Shown piece after piece: positions 6,730 through 15,959 of a DNA stretch of 45,604 nucleotides. The notes under the pieces were generated by a model, which searched no databases, was not told the DNA's origin, and saw nothing but the letters and a program-made list of their open reading frames with translations. The stretch's first letter is position 1; each line of letters opens with the position of its first letter. The position numbers and the translations under genes are program-made. The DNA is from Rhodovibrionaceae bacterium (GTDB taxonomy: Bacteria > Pseudomonadota > Alphaproteobacteria > Kiloniellales > DSM-21159), in NCBI GenBank assembly GCA_028279885.1, contig JANQMX010000008.1:1-45604 (forward strand), given 5' to 3'.

Positions 6730-8079
6730 ATGCCGCGCCACAACTTCCGTTCGGACCGCGTTGCCATGTGGAAAAGGGTCCTTTGCCGTCTGCTTCCTGT
6801 CGCGCTTCTCTTGATCGCGGCTGCGCCGCTATCTGCTGTGCTGGCTGAGGAGCGTCCGCAACTGATCGATCTGGACGATGTGGGGCCGCTCATCGCCCGC
6901 GAGTTCGCCCTCTACGACCCGGACTACAAGGCCAACAGGCAGGCGCGAGAGAGCAAGCTGGCCGATTTGTCCCGCTCGTTTGTCGCCTTGCAGGAGCAAG
7001 GTTACACCATGTCGTGCTCGCATATGATCTACATCGAAGCGAAGTGGCTGGTCGAGTACACAGCCGACTGGGCGCGCACCGACCGGCGCTTGGAGGCGCT
7101 TGCCGAGAGCCTCAAGCAGACCGATCAGGACTCTGTCGAAGATCAGTCGCCGGAAGACGGAAGCTGGGGTGGCTGCTTCGAGGCATGGTTCATGAAGGTC
7201 GAAGCGACGGTCTACCACCTCGAATGGCTGGCCGACCGCGGGACGCCGCCAAAGTACCCGGTCACCTTTTTGAATGAGTTTTTGCAGCCCGACGCGCTGA
7301 CAGCCTATCTGCAGCGCTTGCTCGTCTCCGATATTGCCGACAAGGGTGTCGACAACCGCAGCGAGCTCGGCTCGATCACGGCGTCGCTCACGACGATCTT
7401 CTTCAAGAAGCACGTCGCGAAGTACCTGCGCGACCAGGTAGCGGGGCTATCGATCGAGGATGATACGGTTGCCGCCTACCAGAAGTTCCTGGATAGCTGG
7501 GAGGATCCCGCCACCGGCTATTGGGGTGCGTGGTACGCCTCCGACGGGAAGGTCTACCGGGCGCCCGATCTGAGCCTGACCTATCACCAGATCGCTTATC
7601 ATCCGCAGGGAATCGGCGACTGGCGGCAGATCATCGACACCACCATGGCCATCCGCGACCGGCCCTATCCCTACGGCTGGATGACCCACGGCCATTTCAA
7701 CAATCACAACAACTACGATATCGTGCGCACCCTGAAGCTGGCGTGGCCACACGCGACGGATGCCGAGAAACAGGCCATCCGGAAGGTCATCGGCACGATG
7801 CTGCAATGGTGTCTGAACCACTCGCTTAAGCCTGACGGCTCGTTCAAGTCGGACGCGGCTTTCTACGACTCTCTCGGCGCCCGCTACTACTACGGCGTAT
7901 CGTTCCTCGACGAGGTCGGCTACTGGAACAAGGCAAACCGCTTTTGGACCGACGAGTCCTTCGCCAAGGGAATGAGTATCTGTTGCGCCATCAAGGCCCG
8001 CATCCACAAAACGGGAATGAAGGGCGGCGTCATGGCGTCCGCGATTCAGAAGCTCAACCACAGCTGCCCGGCCTGTTGA
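6730..8079 (+). CDS. Secreted or periplasmic protein of unknown function, about 440 residues
   Basis: I do not recognise the family. A signal peptide is clear: MWKRVLCRLLPVALLLIAAA followed by SAVLAEE. It fits a start at the ATG at 6766 better than at 6730, though neither has a strong ribosome-binding site. The mature part is rich in Trp and Tyr (GYWGAWYASDG, SLTYHQIAYH, GHFNNHNNYDIVRTLKLAWP, FYDSLGARYYYGVSF). It has several Cys (SWGGCFEAW, ICCAIKA, HSCPAC) and helices alternating with aromatic turns, which resembles an alpha/alpha-toroid such as those of polysaccharide lyases. It is divergent from the znu operon and ends in CPAC. Any enzymatic role is speculative. Confidence 0.7.
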   Translation: MPRHNFRSDRVAMWKRVLCRLLPVALLLIAAAPLSAVLAEERPQLIDLDDVGPLIAREFALYDPDYKANRQARESKLADLSRSFVALQEQGYTMSCSHMIYIEAKWLVEYTADWARTDRRLEALAESLKQTDQDSVEDQSPEDGSWGGCFEAWFMKVEATVYHLEWLADRGTPPKYPVTFLNEFLQPDALTAYLQRLLVSDIADKGVDNRSELGSITASLTTIFFKKHVAKYLRDQVAGLSIEDDTVAAYQKFLDSWEDPATGYWGAWYASDGKVYRAPDLSLTYHQIAYHPQGIGDWRQIIDTTMAIRDRPYPYGWMTHGHFNNHNNYDIVRTLKLAWPHATDAEKQAIRKVIGTMLQWCLNHSLKPDGSFKSDAAFYDSLGARYYYGVSFLDEVGYWNKANRFWTDESFAKGMSICCAIKARIHKTGMKGGVMASAIQKLNHSCPAC

Positions 8080-8127
8080 CCGCACAACGATCGCCTTCGC
8101 CGCCGCGCCGTCGGGTTTGGGCACAGC

Positions 8128-8889
8128 CTATCGGTCCGCTGGTCTATCTTCGCTGTAGAGCCATAAGTGCGCATTGTGAAATGGGTGTGCCGTGCCGGAG
8201 ACCATGGTCCCGCCATATCCCCCTTCACGGGGCTTCGGCCGCTTCATCCGGCCCACACCACTGACGTGTTGGACTTCCAGAACCGTATAGGGTCTTTGGT
8301 AGACCCAGGTCCGGTTTTCTAGGGCGAGAAGGTCGGGGCTCGGCGGCCGTTCGTCGGTGAAGGCGTAGAAGTAGAGCGTGAAGCCACCCGCTGGCACCGG
8401 CACGACGGACAGCGGCGTCATGCCCAGGGCTTTGACGGAACGGTCCACCGGACCGATGTCTGCGGCCCGCAGCGTAAGCAGGTTCAGGCAGGGGCCACCG
8501 CCCAGGCGCTGCGTTTGGGAGGCCTCCGTGGGGCGGTCGCCCTCGAACCAATGGTCGAGCAGCTCGATGGTAAAGCCTTCGGGGTCCTGCAGGTGCGCCA
8601 GATAGGCTACGTCGCCGACTTGGCGCGGGGCTTGAACCGCGATGCCCTTTTGCACGAGTTGTCGATGCGCGAGATCGATGTCCGGAACCGCCAGTGCAAT
8701 CTTCCAATAGAGGTCATGCGGTGATGGGCGGTAGGGGGCCTCGGCAGCCTCGAACAGCAGCCCCGCTTCCTCGCCCGTGTATCCGATCGTTCCGTTTGCA
8801 CGCTGCTGCATGCCCAGGACGTCGCAATAGAATTGCTTTTGGCTTTCGGGGTCGCCGCAGCGAAGGCGTATGGTGTCAAGTGCGGGCAT
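8128..8889 (-). CDS. Tandem VOC (glyoxalase/bleomycin-resistance) domain protein
   Basis: This 253-residue cytosolic protein has two VOC modules, about 1-115 and 130-253. The first starts LDTIRLRCGDPESQKQFYCDVLGM and ends in the typical DPEGFTIELL. The second is more degenerate (NLLTLRAADIGPVDRSVKALGM). VOC proteins form metal-binding active sites for lyases, dioxygenases and isomerases. The substrate is not evident here, and the second domain may be only structural. It ends 48 bases from the convergent gene before it. Confidence 0.8.
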   Translation of the reverse strand: MPALDTIRLRCGDPESQKQFYCDVLGMQQRANGTIGYTGEEAGLLFEAAEAPYRPSPHDLYWKIALAVPDIDLAHRQLVQKGIAVQAPRQVGDVAYLAHLQDPEGFTIELLDHWFEGDRPTEASQTQRLGGGPCLNLLTLRAADIGPVDRSVKALGMTPLSVVPVPAGGFTLYFYAFTDERPPSPDLLALENRTWVYQRPYTVLEVQHVSGVGRMKRPKPREGGYGGTMVSGTAHPFHNAHLWLYSEDRPADR

Positions 8890-8959
8890 TGATGCCGACC
8901 CTCTTGGCTATGGGAACGATTTGGCCCGGATGCCGGGTCCAACCTGCGCCTAGACCGCA

Positions 8960-9442
8960 CTATAGCTTACGGAAGTAGCGCGCGACCGGATAGCGCTCGA
9001 AGCCGGCGCTTTCGTAGGCCGCGCGCGCCGGGGCGTGGCCGCGGTCGCCGCCGGTCTCGACCATCGCCATGGCCAGTCCGCGCTTCTGCATCCACGCGAA
9101 AGCAAAGGCCATCAGAGCCGCACCGACGCCGCGACGCTGGTACGCCGGGTCCACGGCAATAATGTAGATTTCGCCCATGGAGTCCTCTGTGTGAGCTCTC
9201 AGTCCCAAAAAGCCGGACACCGCCCCTTCCGTCATGGCCGCCCAGATGTCAGTTTCTTCGTCGAGGCAGATGGCCTCAACGTCCGCCAACTGTCTCTTCA
9301 GCCAGCCTTCTGGATAGAAGGCCCGGAAGACATAGCGTGGGATGTCTTCCTGCATCAGCGGAAAGACCGGGCTCCAAGCCGTGCGGGTGACTTCCAGAAC
9401 AGCCTCGAGGTGTTGAGGCGCGTAAGGGACAATGTCGGTCAT
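8960..9442 (-). CDS. GNAT family N-acetyltransferase
   Basis: This 160-residue GNAT fold has the acetyl-CoA-binding motif A, IIAVDPAYQRRGVGAALMAFAF, with the RRGVGAAL pyrophosphate loop. The earlier GFLGLRA and EIYIIAV strands and the C-terminal YESAGFERYPVARYF complete the family pattern. It transfers acetyl from acetyl-CoA to an amine of unknown identity. It reads away from the VOC gene at 9595, leaving about 150 bases for divergent promoters. Confidence 0.85.
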   Translation of the reverse strand: MTDIVPYAPQHLEAVLEVTRTAWSPVFPLMQEDIPRYVFRAFYPEGWLKRQLADVEAICLDEETDIWAAMTEGAVSGFLGLRAHTEDSMGEIYIIAVDPAYQRRGVGAALMAFAFAWMQKRGLAMAMVETGGDRGHAPARAAYESAGFERYPVARYFRKL

Positions 9443-9594
9443 TGGCCACTCGCTTTCGATGCATCCTTTATAGCTCTTTCTGCATCAGGGCGGAATGGCG
9501 GGCCGCCCACGGAACAGCCTTTGCTGTGATGACGGCTGGTTGCAAATCCCTCTCCACGAGAGATAACGGAGTTGCCAATCCAGAGGGGCTCGTC

Positions 9595-9966
9595 GTGACC
9601 AATCCCGTCTTTCATTTTGAGATACCCGTGACCGACATGGACCGTGCTGTGGCCTTCTATCAAGACGTGCTCGGAGTTGAGTTGAGCAGGCAGACTGTGG
9701 ACGGCTACGAAATGGCGTTCTTTCCGCGCGATGATCTTCGGCCCGGGGCGAGTGGCGCTCTTGCTAAGGGAGACGTCTACAGGCCGTCTCATGACGGATC
9801 GATCCTCTACTTCGATGTCATCGATATTGACGCCGTGCTTGCTCGCGCAACAGCGCTCGGCTCGCGGATACTCTATGCAAAGAAGGACCTCGGTGAGGCA
9901 GGTTACGTCGCCGAGTTCGAGGATAGCGAGGGCAATCGAATTGCTCTCACGCAAGCGCAGGACTGA
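9595..9966 (+). CDS. Single-domain VOC family protein
   Basis: This 123-residue VOC protein opens with MTNPVFHFEIPVTDMDRAVAFYQDVLGVEL, the standard family N-terminus, and ends with the strand FEDSEGNRIAL. Candidate metal ligands are the early His, a mid-protein acidic or His position and the Glu of VAEFED. The reading frame is open back to 9442, but the GTG at 9595 with a GAGGGG ribosome-binding site nine bases upstream gives the right start. It is probably a glyoxalase-like or lyase-like enzyme of unknown substrate. Confidence 0.82.
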   Translation: MTNPVFHFEIPVTDMDRAVAFYQDVLGVELSRQTVDGYEMAFFPRDDLRPGASGALAKGDVYRPSHDGSILYFDVIDIDAVLARATALGSRILYAKKDLGEAGYVAEFEDSEGNRIALTQAQD

Positions 9967-10369
9967 ACGCTGATTAGCGACAAGTGTGGACAAAGCGTCT
10001 TTTACCCAAAGTCCGCAAAGCCGTCATCGAACCGGCGTCGTAGGCCGTCGCACCAAAGGCGGGGAATGGCGGTGCAGGCAGTCTCCTGCGAACCGGTCTC
10101 CGGCGCCTGTTTCCCTGTTCAGCAGGGAACATGCAGGGACGTTGGCCGAGTTTGGGACCGTGTGGGTCAATCCGGCGAAAACACCAATTACAAATCAGAG
10201 CTTTCGCTCGAGATTCCCCAGCTAGCAGAATAGGGAACCCTATTGCGCGAAACAGGCAACTCCACCGCCTAAACAGGGACTTAGAGACTGACGATCCTAG
10301 GTCTGGGCAACTTCTGTTTCGTGCACGGCCCGGCCAATTCAAAAGGGGCGAGTCACCAGGTTGCCCCTC
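9967..10369. other. 403-base intergenic region with scattered CAGGGA motifs and a hairpin
   Basis: No convincing gene is seen. The stretch holds several copies of CAGGGA or close variants (near 10123, 10134, 10230 and 10274). It also holds one perfect hairpin, TTCCCTG-TTCAG-CAGGGAA, at 10111-10129. The composition is unlike coding sequence. It may be a decayed repeat or the remnant of a lost gene between the VOC gene and the end of the TRAP operon. Confidence 0.4.
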
Positions 10370-11650
10370 TCATCGTCCCATTAACTGTGGCAGGAAGAGA
10401 CTGACCTGGGGGAAAAGGATGAGGACGATCAGGGACGCCAGCAGCACCACAAGAAAAGGCAGTGAAGCGCGTACTACCCCGAAGATCGGGACTCTCATGA
10501 TCCCGCTGGCGACGTAGAGCGATAGCCCGAAAGGTGGCGTGACCTGCGCAATCTGCATGGTCAGCACCAGGATCACATTCATGTAAATCAGGTCCACTCC
10601 GGCCGCCTGCAACGCAGGGAGGACTACGGGCAAGGTCAGGTACATGATGGGCAGCGAGTCCAGGAACATGCCCATGACCAGCCACAGCAGCGTGACCACC
10701 AAGATGAGCTCCAATTGCGTTAGGCCCGCGTCGATCGTCCAAGCGGCGATCTCCTGCGGCAAGCGGGCGAACGCGAGAGGAGACGCAAAGAGAAGAGCCG
10801 CCGCCACCAGAAGAAAGATCATGGAACTGTTGCTCACGGCCCCGCGCACCGCTTCATGGTAGAAGTTGCGCCAGGTCATCTGCCGGTACACGAAAAGCGC
10901 GATGACCAGTCCATAGACGAAGGCGACCGCGGCAGCCTCGGTAGGCGTGAAGACACCGCCATAGATTCCGCCAAGCACGATCACCGGCATCAGGAAGGCG
11001 GGAAGAGCCTTGAACGTGGTGGCACCGCGTTTCGACCAAGCTTGCCGCGCCTGGGTCTCCCGTTGCCGGCGAAGGCTGAGCAGCATCCCGGTCAGGCCGA
11101 GCGCGAGGCCGATCAAAAAACCCGGAACGATGCCGGCCATGAACAGCACTCCGGCGTTCTGCTGCGCGAGGGCGCCGTACAAAACCATCAGGATGCTCGG
11201 CGGGATCATCTGTCCGAGTGTGCTGCTAACCGCAAGCAGGCCGGCAATGAACTCACGGCTATATCCCGCCCGGACCATCGGCGGGGTCGCCAGCGCCGAG
11301 ACGCCGGACAAGGTGGCGGTCGTCGACCCCGTGATCGCCGCATAGGCCATACAGGTCAGCACGGTGGTGAAAGCCATGCCGCCCTTGATATGGCCGACAT
11401 AGCTGTCGATCGCGTCGTAGACGTAGCGGGCAGGACCACAGTAGGCCATCACGTTGCCCGCAAGCAGGAAAAAGGGAACCGCCAGAAGAACGAAGCTGTC
11501 GATGCTCCCGAACATCGTCATGGGGACGCTCATTGCCGGCATGCCCATGAAGACGTGCATGAGGAAGATCGCGCTGACGGTCAGGGCGATCCATATCGGC
11601 AGAGCCGCCAGCACAAGCACGATCAGAATGCCGATACCGATCCAGAGCAT
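10370..11650 (-). CDS. dctM: TRAP transporter large permease (DctM)
   Basis: This 426-residue inner-membrane protein of the DctM/ion-transporter superfamily has about a dozen hydrophobic segments. They include MSVPMTMFGSIDSFVLLAVPFFLLAGNVM, the family signature near the N-terminus, and GQMIPPSILMVLYG, the conserved loop. It takes up an organic acid with sodium, fed by the binding protein DctP. The frame is open upstream, but the ATG at 11650 (MLWIGIGILIV) gives the expected start. It is the last gene of the leftward operon, 34 bases after dctQ. Confidence 0.92.
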   Translation of the reverse strand: MLWIGIGILIVLVLAALPIWIALTVSAIFLMHVFMGMPAMSVPMTMFGSIDSFVLLAVPFFLLAGNVMAYCGPARYVYDAIDSYVGHIKGGMAFTTVLTCMAYAAITGSTTATLSGVSALATPPMVRAGYSREFIAGLLAVSSTLGQMIPPSILMVLYGALAQQNAGVLFMAGIVPGFLIGLALGLTGMLLSLRRQRETQARQAWSKRGATTFKALPAFLMPVIVLGGIYGGVFTPTEAAAVAFVYGLVIALFVYRQMTWRNFYHEAVRGAVSNSSMIFLLVAAALLFASPLAFARLPQEIAAWTIDAGLTQLELILVVTLLWLVMGMFLDSLPIMYLTLPVVLPALQAAGVDLIYMNVILVLTMQIAQVTPPFGLSLYVASGIMRVPIFGVVRASLPFLVVLLASLIVLILFPQVSLFLPQLMGR

Positions 11651-11684
11651 GATTCGTTCTCCCGTCCGCGCTGCGCAGACCGCG

Positions 11685-12230
11685 CTATCGCTGGCCGGCT
11701 GTCGGACCGAGCCCCTCGGGCGGCCCGGTCGCGTCGGAGCGCGCCGTAGGCCCGGAGCGCATCGCTTGGACGGCTGCCACAATCTCCGACAGGCTGAACA
11801 GCATCAGGATGACCATGCCGAGCGGCAGGATGCTGTAGGGCAACCATTGGGGGAACTGTAGCGAGCCGGTAAGCAAGCCGATCTCAAATGTCTGGAAGGC
11901 GAGGCGCGTGCCCCAGACGAACACGGCTGCGCTGACGACGAACGCGATCACGTTCACCGCCAAACGGTGTATCTGCATCCCGGTACCGGACAGCCTCGCG
12001 CTCAACAGGTCGAGAGCGACGTGCCCCCGATTGCGCAAGACCGGACCGGCAATGAGCAAGGCGGTGAGCAACGCCAGATAGCGAGCCCCTTCCTCCACCC
12101 ACTCCAGAGAGTAGCTGAATAGGTAGCGCAAGATGACCGCCGCGAAGGCCAAGCCGATGCTCCCCAGCAGGCTGGCACCGGCCAGAAAATAGAGGATGCC
12201 TTCAAGTGTGGCGATCGCACGCTGCAGCAT
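11685..12230 (-). CDS. dctQ: TRAP transporter small permease (DctQ)
   Basis: This 181-residue DctQ-type membrane protein has four hydrophobic segments and the typical early motif YSLEWVEEGARYLALLTALL. It pairs with DctM in the TRAP transporter. The ATG at 12230 (MLQRAIATLEG) is preferred because AGGAG lies eight bases upstream; a GTG at 12239 would add three residues. The tail after the last helix is rich in Pro, Gly and Thr and probably disordered. It sits between dctP and dctM. Confidence 0.9.
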   Translation of the reverse strand: MLQRAIATLEGILYFLAGASLLGSIGLAFAAVILRYLFSYSLEWVEEGARYLALLTALLIAGPVLRNRGHVALDLLSARLSGTGMQIHRLAVNVIAFVVSAAVFVWGTRLAFQTFEIGLLTGSLQFPQWLPYSILPLGMVILMLFSLSEIVAAVQAMRSGPTARSDATGPPEGLGPTAGQR

Positions 12231-12373
12231 GACGCTCACTCCTGCCGAGGAGGCTCGACCGGACGGGCACCGCTCGTTTCGAGCCGGTCCCAGGCAGATC
12301 TTCTAGGACTCTGGACCAGCCCAAGAGGTCGTTCGGATCGACGCCCGTCCGCGAGTTGTTTCTCCAGCCGGCC

Positions 12374-13441
12374 TCAGCGCTGGATGGAAATGTCCTCGCC
12401 GAGGCGCAACACTTGATCCACCAGCTCTTGTCCGTCGGGACCGACGACCTCGACAAAGCGTGCGATCGCCTTGTCGCGCACCTGCGCTGTGAACCGCTCC
12501 ATCTCGCTGGGGCTCACCCAGTTGATCGTCACGTTGTAGGGCGGCTGCTGCATCTCTTCGATGTAGTTGTTCTCCAATTCGATTACGGCGTTGTAGGCAT
12601 GCTCCTGGGTCTCTGGCATGACCTTGTTCTCGATGATGTCCTGAATGTCGGCCGGTAGTCCTTCCCACCAGCTCAGGTTCACGAAGAGCGGCAGCCCGTA
12701 GCTCGCATAGAAGGGCAGGGTCATGTACTTGGTGTGCCAGCGCGCATCGTGGTAGTGCACCGGGGTTGTCACCAGCCCATCGACGACGCCCTGTTGCAGA
12801 GCGACGGGCACTTCGGCGCCGGCCACGGTCATGGGCGACCCACCCAGCTCCGTGATGTAGAGCTCGCCCATCAGGCCGCCGGGATGCCGGATGCGCAGAC
12901 CGTCGAGGTCCTCCGGCGTTTCAATCGGGCGGACATTGTTGCCGACCAGCATGAAACCGGTCAGCGTTGGCACGTGTCCGAGCCGCTTCAGTCCCTTTGC
13001 GGCGAGGCGCCGGGCAAGGATTTCCTGCACGGTCTCGTCGTACATGACGCGCCGCATGTGTTCGCCCTGCCCGGGCGCGACCTTCATGAGAAACGGGATG
13101 TTCCAGATCGCCTCCGCAGGTTCGACGCTTTCAAGGATGCCACCGAGGATGTAGGAGCCTTCCACGGTCCCAGCCAGAACCATCGACACCTCCTGCGTGA
13201 TCGGGCCGAGCTGCGCATTGGGATAGATCGTCACCTCCACGCGCCCGTCGGTGTACTCCTCGACCTTTTCCTTCAGGAACGTCATGTTGCGGCCATGCTG
13301 CGTGTGCTCGGGATAGGCATGGACAATCCTCAGCTGGTGAGTGCCCTGCTCCGAGGCCCATGCCGACATCTCGCCGTGGCCGACGCCCGCCGTGAGCGCG
13401 ACGGCGGCCGCGGTCAAGGTTGCCTTCTTCATGATCGTCAT
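12374..13441 (-). CDS. dctP: TRAP transporter substrate-binding protein (DctP)
   Basis: This 355-residue periplasmic binding protein has a Sec signal peptide (MKKATLTAAAVALTAGVGHG) and the DctP fold: IVHAYPEHTQHG near the start, the central LRIRHPGGLMGELYITELGG segment with the conserved Arg that binds carboxylates in this family, and PVALQQGVVDGLVT. It delivers a carboxylate to DctQM. The ATG at 13441 follows a GGGAGG ribosome-binding site. The ligand is probably the compound degraded by the upstream SDR, aldehyde dehydrogenase and CoA-transferase, but is not identifiable. Confidence 0.92.
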   Translation of the reverse strand: MTIMKKATLTAAAVALTAGVGHGEMSAWASEQGTHQLRIVHAYPEHTQHGRNMTFLKEKVEEYTDGRVEVTIYPNAQLGPITQEVSMVLAGTVEGSYILGGILESVEPAEAIWNIPFLMKVAPGQGEHMRRVMYDETVQEILARRLAAKGLKRLGHVPTLTGFMLVGNNVRPIETPEDLDGLRIRHPGGLMGELYITELGGSPMTVAGAEVPVALQQGVVDGLVTTPVHYHDARWHTKYMTLPFYASYGLPLFVNLSWWEGLPADIQDIIENKVMPETQEHAYNAVIELENNYIEEMQQPPYNVTINWVSPSEMERFTAQVRDKAIARFVEVVGPDGQELVDQVLRLGEDISIQR

Positions 13442-13526
13442 TGCTTTCCTCCCTATGGTTGGTTCGGTGCGACCCTGGTTGAGCGCCTAAGGCGACCACG
13501 ATTGCGGGCACCGTTTGGGGGTCACA

Positions 13527-14297
13527 TCACTTGCTGGTGAAGCCGCCGTCGACCGGCAGTTCGATGCCGGTGACGAAGGCGGACTCGTTGGAAGCGAGCC
13601 AAAGCACGGCGTAGGCGGCCTCCATCGGCTGGACGAGGCGGCCCAGCGGAATCATCGCCATCATCTTTGCCTCGGCGGCCGCCGCCTTCTTGAGATCGCC
13701 ATCGCGGCCGGTGAAACCCAGCTTCATCGGCGTATCGGCAAGGCCGGGGCAGACGACATTCACGCGCACATTGTCGGGCGCGAAGGTTTGGGCCAGCGAC
13801 TTGGCCAGCCCGACGACGGCGAACTTGCAGCTCGAGTAAACCGGCGACCACATCGAGCCGACCATGCCCGACACCGAGGCGGTGAAGATCAGGGAACCCC
13901 CGCCGCGCTTGCGCATGTAGCCGATGACCTCGCCCGCGCCCAAGGTGGCCGACTGGACGTTGAGCGCCAGCGCCTTCTGGTATTCCGCGATATCGAGCCG
14001 CTCGATGCCGCCGGGCCCCGGCGAGCCCGCATGCGCCCAGAGCACGTCGATGCCGCCAAGCTTCTCGGCCGCCTGATGGATCGACTGGCGAGCGCCCTCG
14101 GGCGTGCTCAGATCGGCCTGCACCGTGAACAGGCTCTTACCTTCGGGCTCGACCTCAGCCTGCAGCTTTGCCAGGGCCTCATTGTCGATGTCCACGGCGC
14201 AGACCTTGGCGCCTTCGCGCAGAAATAGCTCCACGCCCGCCCGTCCCATGCCCGAGGCGCCCGCGGTTATGACTGCCAGTTTGTCTTTAAGCCGCAT
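13527..14297 (-). CDS. SDR family NAD(P)-dependent oxidoreductase
   Basis: This 256-residue classical short-chain dehydrogenase has cofactor motif TAGASGMG (a variant of TGxxxGxG) and an acidic CAVDID that favours NAD. AHAG stands in place of NNAG, followed by the catalytic Ser region TASVSGM and the YSSCK active-site Tyr-Lys. It ends in LPVDGGFTSK. It likely oxidises a hydroxy compound to a ketone or aldehyde before the aldehyde dehydrogenase. The start has GGGGAG seven bases upstream. It lies between the aldehyde dehydrogenase and dctP genes of the operon. Confidence 0.9.
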   Translation of the reverse strand: MRLKDKLAVITAGASGMGRAGVELFLREGAKVCAVDIDNEALAKLQAEVEPEGKSLFTVQADLSTPEGARQSIHQAAEKLGGIDVLWAHAGSPGPGGIERLDIAEYQKALALNVQSATLGAGEVIGYMRKRGGGSLIFTASVSGMVGSMWSPVYSSCKFAVVGLAKSLAQTFAPDNVRVNVVCPGLADTPMKLGFTGRDGDLKKAAAAEAKMMAMIPLGRLVQPMEAAYAVLWLASNESAFVTGIELPVDGGFTSK

Positions 14298-14322
14298 GTC
14301 TTATCTCCCCGTGCTGTCGGTG

Positions 14323-15858
14323 TCAGCTTGCATAGGCGTCAGGGAAGGTGCCCGCGGTGCTGACCACCGTGGTTCGGGTGTCGAGATAGCTGTCCAGCGC
14401 CTCGAGCCCGTTCTCCCGTCCCCAACCGCTGGCCTTGAACCCGCCGTAGGGTGTGGTCCAACGCAGGTAGCGGTAGGTGTTCACCCAGACGATTCCAGCC
14501 TGGATCTTTGCCGACACCCGGTGGGCGCGACCGACATTCTGGGTCCATAGCCCGGCCGTCAGGCCGTAGGCGGTATCGTTTGCCAGCGCGATGGCTTCTG
14601 CTTCGTCATCGAAGGGAATCAGCGCGGCGACCGGGCCGAATATCTCCTCGCGCGCGATGCGCATGTCATTGGTGGCGTTAGCGAAGACGGTCGGCTCGAC
14701 GAAGTAGCCGCCGGCCAAGCTCTCGCGTTCGATCCGCTTGCCGCCGGCGAGCAACTCGGCGCCGTCGTCGCGGCCGAAGCCGACATAGCGCAGCGTTTTT
14801 TCGAGCTGATCGGCGCTGGACTGCGGACCCATATGGGTCGCCTCGTCGAGTGGCATGCCGACGCGCACCTTCGCAGCCCGGCTCGCAAAGGTCTCGACCA
14901 CGCGATCGTAGATCGGCCGCTCCACCAACACCCGCGAGCCGAGCGCGCAGCTTTGACCGCAAAGAGTCCAAGCCGAATTGGTGGCGGCGTTCAGCGCTTG
15001 TTCAACATCGGCATCGGCAAACAGGATGTGGGGAGACTTGCCGCCCAGCTCGAAGGTGTATCGCTTCAGGCTGTCGGCGCCCGTCTTGAGGATCGCGCGC
15101 GCGGTATCGGCCTCGCCGGTGAAGGAGATTTTGTTGACGTCGCTATGGGCAGCCAGCGCCTCCCCTGCACCACCGGCACCGTAACCGGGCACCACGTTGA
15201 CGACACCGGCCGGAAAGCCTGCCTCCTCGATCAATGCGCCCAGTTCCAACGCGGTGACCGGAGTCTGCTCCGCCGGCTTGAGTACGACGGTGCAGCCGGC
15301 GGCGAGCGCCGGGCCAAGCTTCCAGCAAGCCGACATGAGCGGCACGTTCCAAGGGCAGATCGCGCCGACCACGCCGAGTGGCAGGCGCGAGGTGAAGGCG
15401 TGCACGCTGTCGTCCATCGGAATGGTGCGGCCGTGGTGCTTGTCGGCCAGGGAAGCGAACCAGTGGTAGTAGTTGTGGTGCATACCCACGTCGGCACGCG
15501 ACTCACGAAGGGCGCGGCCGGAATCCCGGGTTTCGAGCTGCGCAAGGCGTTCGACGTTCTGCCGATAGAGATCGGCGAAACGACGCATCAGAGCCGCACG
15601 TTCGTGGGGAGGCATCCTTCCCCACTCACCGTCGAAGGCCGCGCGGGCTGCAGCGACGGCACGGTCAATGTCACCCTTGCCGCCAAAGGCGACGCGGGCC
15701 CAGACGCGGCCGGTTGCCGGGTCGATGCTCTCCATCGTGCCGCCATCCGTCGGGGCGACCCACTGGCCGCCAATGTAGAGCGCGGGGTAGTCGGCGACGG
15801 GACCATCATGGGCTTGCGAGCCGGAGCGCGTTGCGAAAGTCAGGGTTGTTGCCCCCAT
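14323..15858 (-). CDS. NAD(P)-dependent aldehyde dehydrogenase
   Basis: This 511-residue ALDH-superfamily enzyme oxidises an aldehyde to a carboxylic acid. The general-base Glu lies in FELGGKSP and the nucleophilic Cys in GQSCALGSR; PWNVPL and the C-terminal GGFKASGWGRENG are typical. The ATG at 15858 is preferred because GAGGAGGA precedes it by four bases; an ATG at 15882 would add eight acidic residues. Its acid product could be activated by the CoA-transferase encoded upstream. Confidence 0.92.
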   Translation of the reverse strand: MGATTLTFATRSGSQAHDGPVADYPALYIGGQWVAPTDGGTMESIDPATGRVWARVAFGGKGDIDRAVAAARAAFDGEWGRMPPHERAALMRRFADLYRQNVERLAQLETRDSGRALRESRADVGMHHNYYHWFASLADKHHGRTIPMDDSVHAFTSRLPLGVVGAICPWNVPLMSACWKLGPALAAGCTVVLKPAEQTPVTALELGALIEEAGFPAGVVNVVPGYGAGGAGEALAAHSDVNKISFTGEADTARAILKTGADSLKRYTFELGGKSPHILFADADVEQALNAATNSAWTLCGQSCALGSRVLVERPIYDRVVETFASRAAKVRVGMPLDEATHMGPQSSADQLEKTLRYVGFGRDDGAELLAGGKRIERESLAGGYFVEPTVFANATNDMRIAREEIFGPVAALIPFDDEAEAIALANDTAYGLTAGLWTQNVGRAHRVSAKIQAGIVWVNTYRYLRWTTPYGGFKASGWGRENGLEALDSYLDTRTTVVSTAGTFPDAYAS

Positions 15859-15959
15859 CTCGTCCTCCTCAGGTGGCGGCATTCGGCGCAGCGCTGGCCT
15901 TGTGCGCGGCAGGGTCGTTTGGCCGGTCGGCTATCATTGTTTCGATCCGCATGGCGCCC

